Assembly (NCBI GenBank): GCA_947475995.1
Contig: CANJNI010000002.1
Coordinates: 1-64,000 of the forward strand
Reading direction: 5' to 3'
Length of the DNA stretch: 64,000 bases
Origin: Beijerinckiaceae bacterium
GTDB taxonomy: Bacteria; Pseudomonadota; Alphaproteobacteria; Rhizobiales; Beijerinckiaceae
The notes under the pieces: model-generated
Told to the model about the DNA's origin: nothing
What the model saw: the letters and a program-made list of their open reading frames with translations, nothing else
Database searches by the model: none
Translations under genes and position numbers: made by a program
Part shown: positions 63,793-64,000 of the stretch, piece by piece
Numbering within the stretch: the stretch's first letter is position 1
Layout of the letters: each line of letters starts with the position of its first letter

Positions 63793-63808
63793 TTAACGAC
63801 TGCTTAAC
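63793..63808. promoter_or_regulatory. CtrA binding box upstream of ftsK
   Basis: TTAACGACTGCTTAAC is a perfect TTAA-N7-TTAAC match to the CtrA full site. It lies about 94 bp upstream of the ftsK start, a position that suits cell-cycle control. Confidence 0.7.
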
Positions 63809-63846
63809 CCTAAGGGCCTGCCAGGTCCGCAGGCGGACCTGCGCAC

Positions 63847-63878
63847 AGACAGAAAAGCGGCGCCCCGTGGGGCGCCGC
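63847..63878 (-). terminator. Terminator of amtB
   Basis: GCGGCGCCCC / GGGGCGCCGC with a two-base loop is followed on the minus strand by TTTTCTGTCTG, 30 bases after the amtB stop. Confidence 0.9.
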
Positions 63879-63908
63879 GCAGCATTGAGGCGGGAGGAAC
63901 CGTCCTGA

Positions 63909-64000
63909 TTACATGTTGTAGGCGCGCTCGCCGTGTTCGGCGATGTCCAGACCTTCGCGTTCCTGATCGGTGGGGACGCGCAGGCCGATGACCAGATCGA
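63909..64000 (-). CDS. amtB: Ammonium transporter, C-terminal end (partial)
   Basis: Only the last 30 codons are in the window. They read GLRVPTDQEREGLDIAEHGE and end in RAYNM, the conserved cytoplasmic tail of Amt ammonium channels that contacts the PII protein GlnK. The gene continues beyond the right edge. Its place upstream of ftsK matches the common Hyphomicrobiales order, with glnK usually just before it. Confidence 0.9.
   Translation of the reverse strand, partial: DLVIGLRVPTDQEREGLDIAEHGERAYNM

Overview
The window looks like chromosomal DNA of an alphaproteobacterium of the order Hyphomicrobiales (Rhizobiales). Its base composition is GC-rich. The gene orders amtB-ftsK-lolA, divergent hemDC/tsaD, secA/parvulin/argJ, helicase-S4-fdxA-carD-rpoH and phaR/phaAB, a CtrA box and a dense cluster of GANTC (CcrM-type) sites all fit that group. 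No rRNA, prophage or CRISPR array was found. The only mobile DNA is one insertion-sequence end at the left edge.

Layout. 1-145 is the end of an IS701-like element that has inserted into a left-handed beta-helix protein gene beside priA. 2.9-5.7 kb holds small accessory genes: DUF1428, VOC, tandem universal stress protein and a TctC/Bug binding protein. 5.8-11.8 kb holds hemD-hemC facing tsaD, a one-HKD phospholipase D-like protein, gpsA, EVE, DUF1761 and YARHG proteins and mutT. 12.0-19.5 kb holds an MBL-fold protein, secA, a parvulin, DUF1993, argJ and a small secreted protein. 19.6-25.6 kb holds a lipoprotein L,D-transpeptidase, accA, an extradiol-type VOC protein, a P450, gloB and a DUF985 cupin. 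25.7-30.4 kb holds a PAS-GGDEF-EAL protein and the polyhydroxybutyrate genes phaR and phaAB. 30.5-33.3 kb holds a lone Mrr-like nuclease, rpmF, DUF3108 and an unusual noncoding region. 33.3-42.7 kb holds a SUV3-like helicase, an S4 protein, fdxA, a lysine-rich CarD, an RpoH-type sigma factor, an M48 lipoprotein peptidase, an SNase-like protein and tRNA-Arg(CCT). 42.7-51.8 kb is accessory: an MFS importer, a FeeM-like N-acyltransferase facing a hybrid histidine kinase, a second P450, a ferredoxin reductase and a Rieske oxygenase. 51.8-57.8 kb is the NAD-linked formate dehydrogenase operon fdsGBA-fdhD-fdsD. 58-64 kb holds a DedA-type protein, dsbB, rlmN, lolA, ftsK and the 3' end of amtB.

Functional themes. 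The organism probably oxidises formate with an oxygen-tolerant Mo enzyme, stores carbon as PHB, and attacks aromatic or other hydrophobic compounds with two related P450s, a Rieske oxygenase and an extradiol-type dioxygenase fold. Housekeeping genes for secretion, lipoprotein sorting, chromosome segregation, tetrapyrrole and arginine synthesis lie among them.

The most unusual signal is noncoding. Sixteen GANTC sites are packed into about 330 bp directly upstream of the helicase-S4 genes, many at multiples of roughly one helical turn. Smaller GANTC pairs sit at the carD promoter and upstream of rpoH, and a perfect CtrA box lies upstream of ftsK. This suggests, but does not prove, local cell-cycle or methylation control. 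The second theme is a possible signalling pair of a FeeM/LuxI-like acyltransferase and a hybrid histidine kinase transcribed away from each other.
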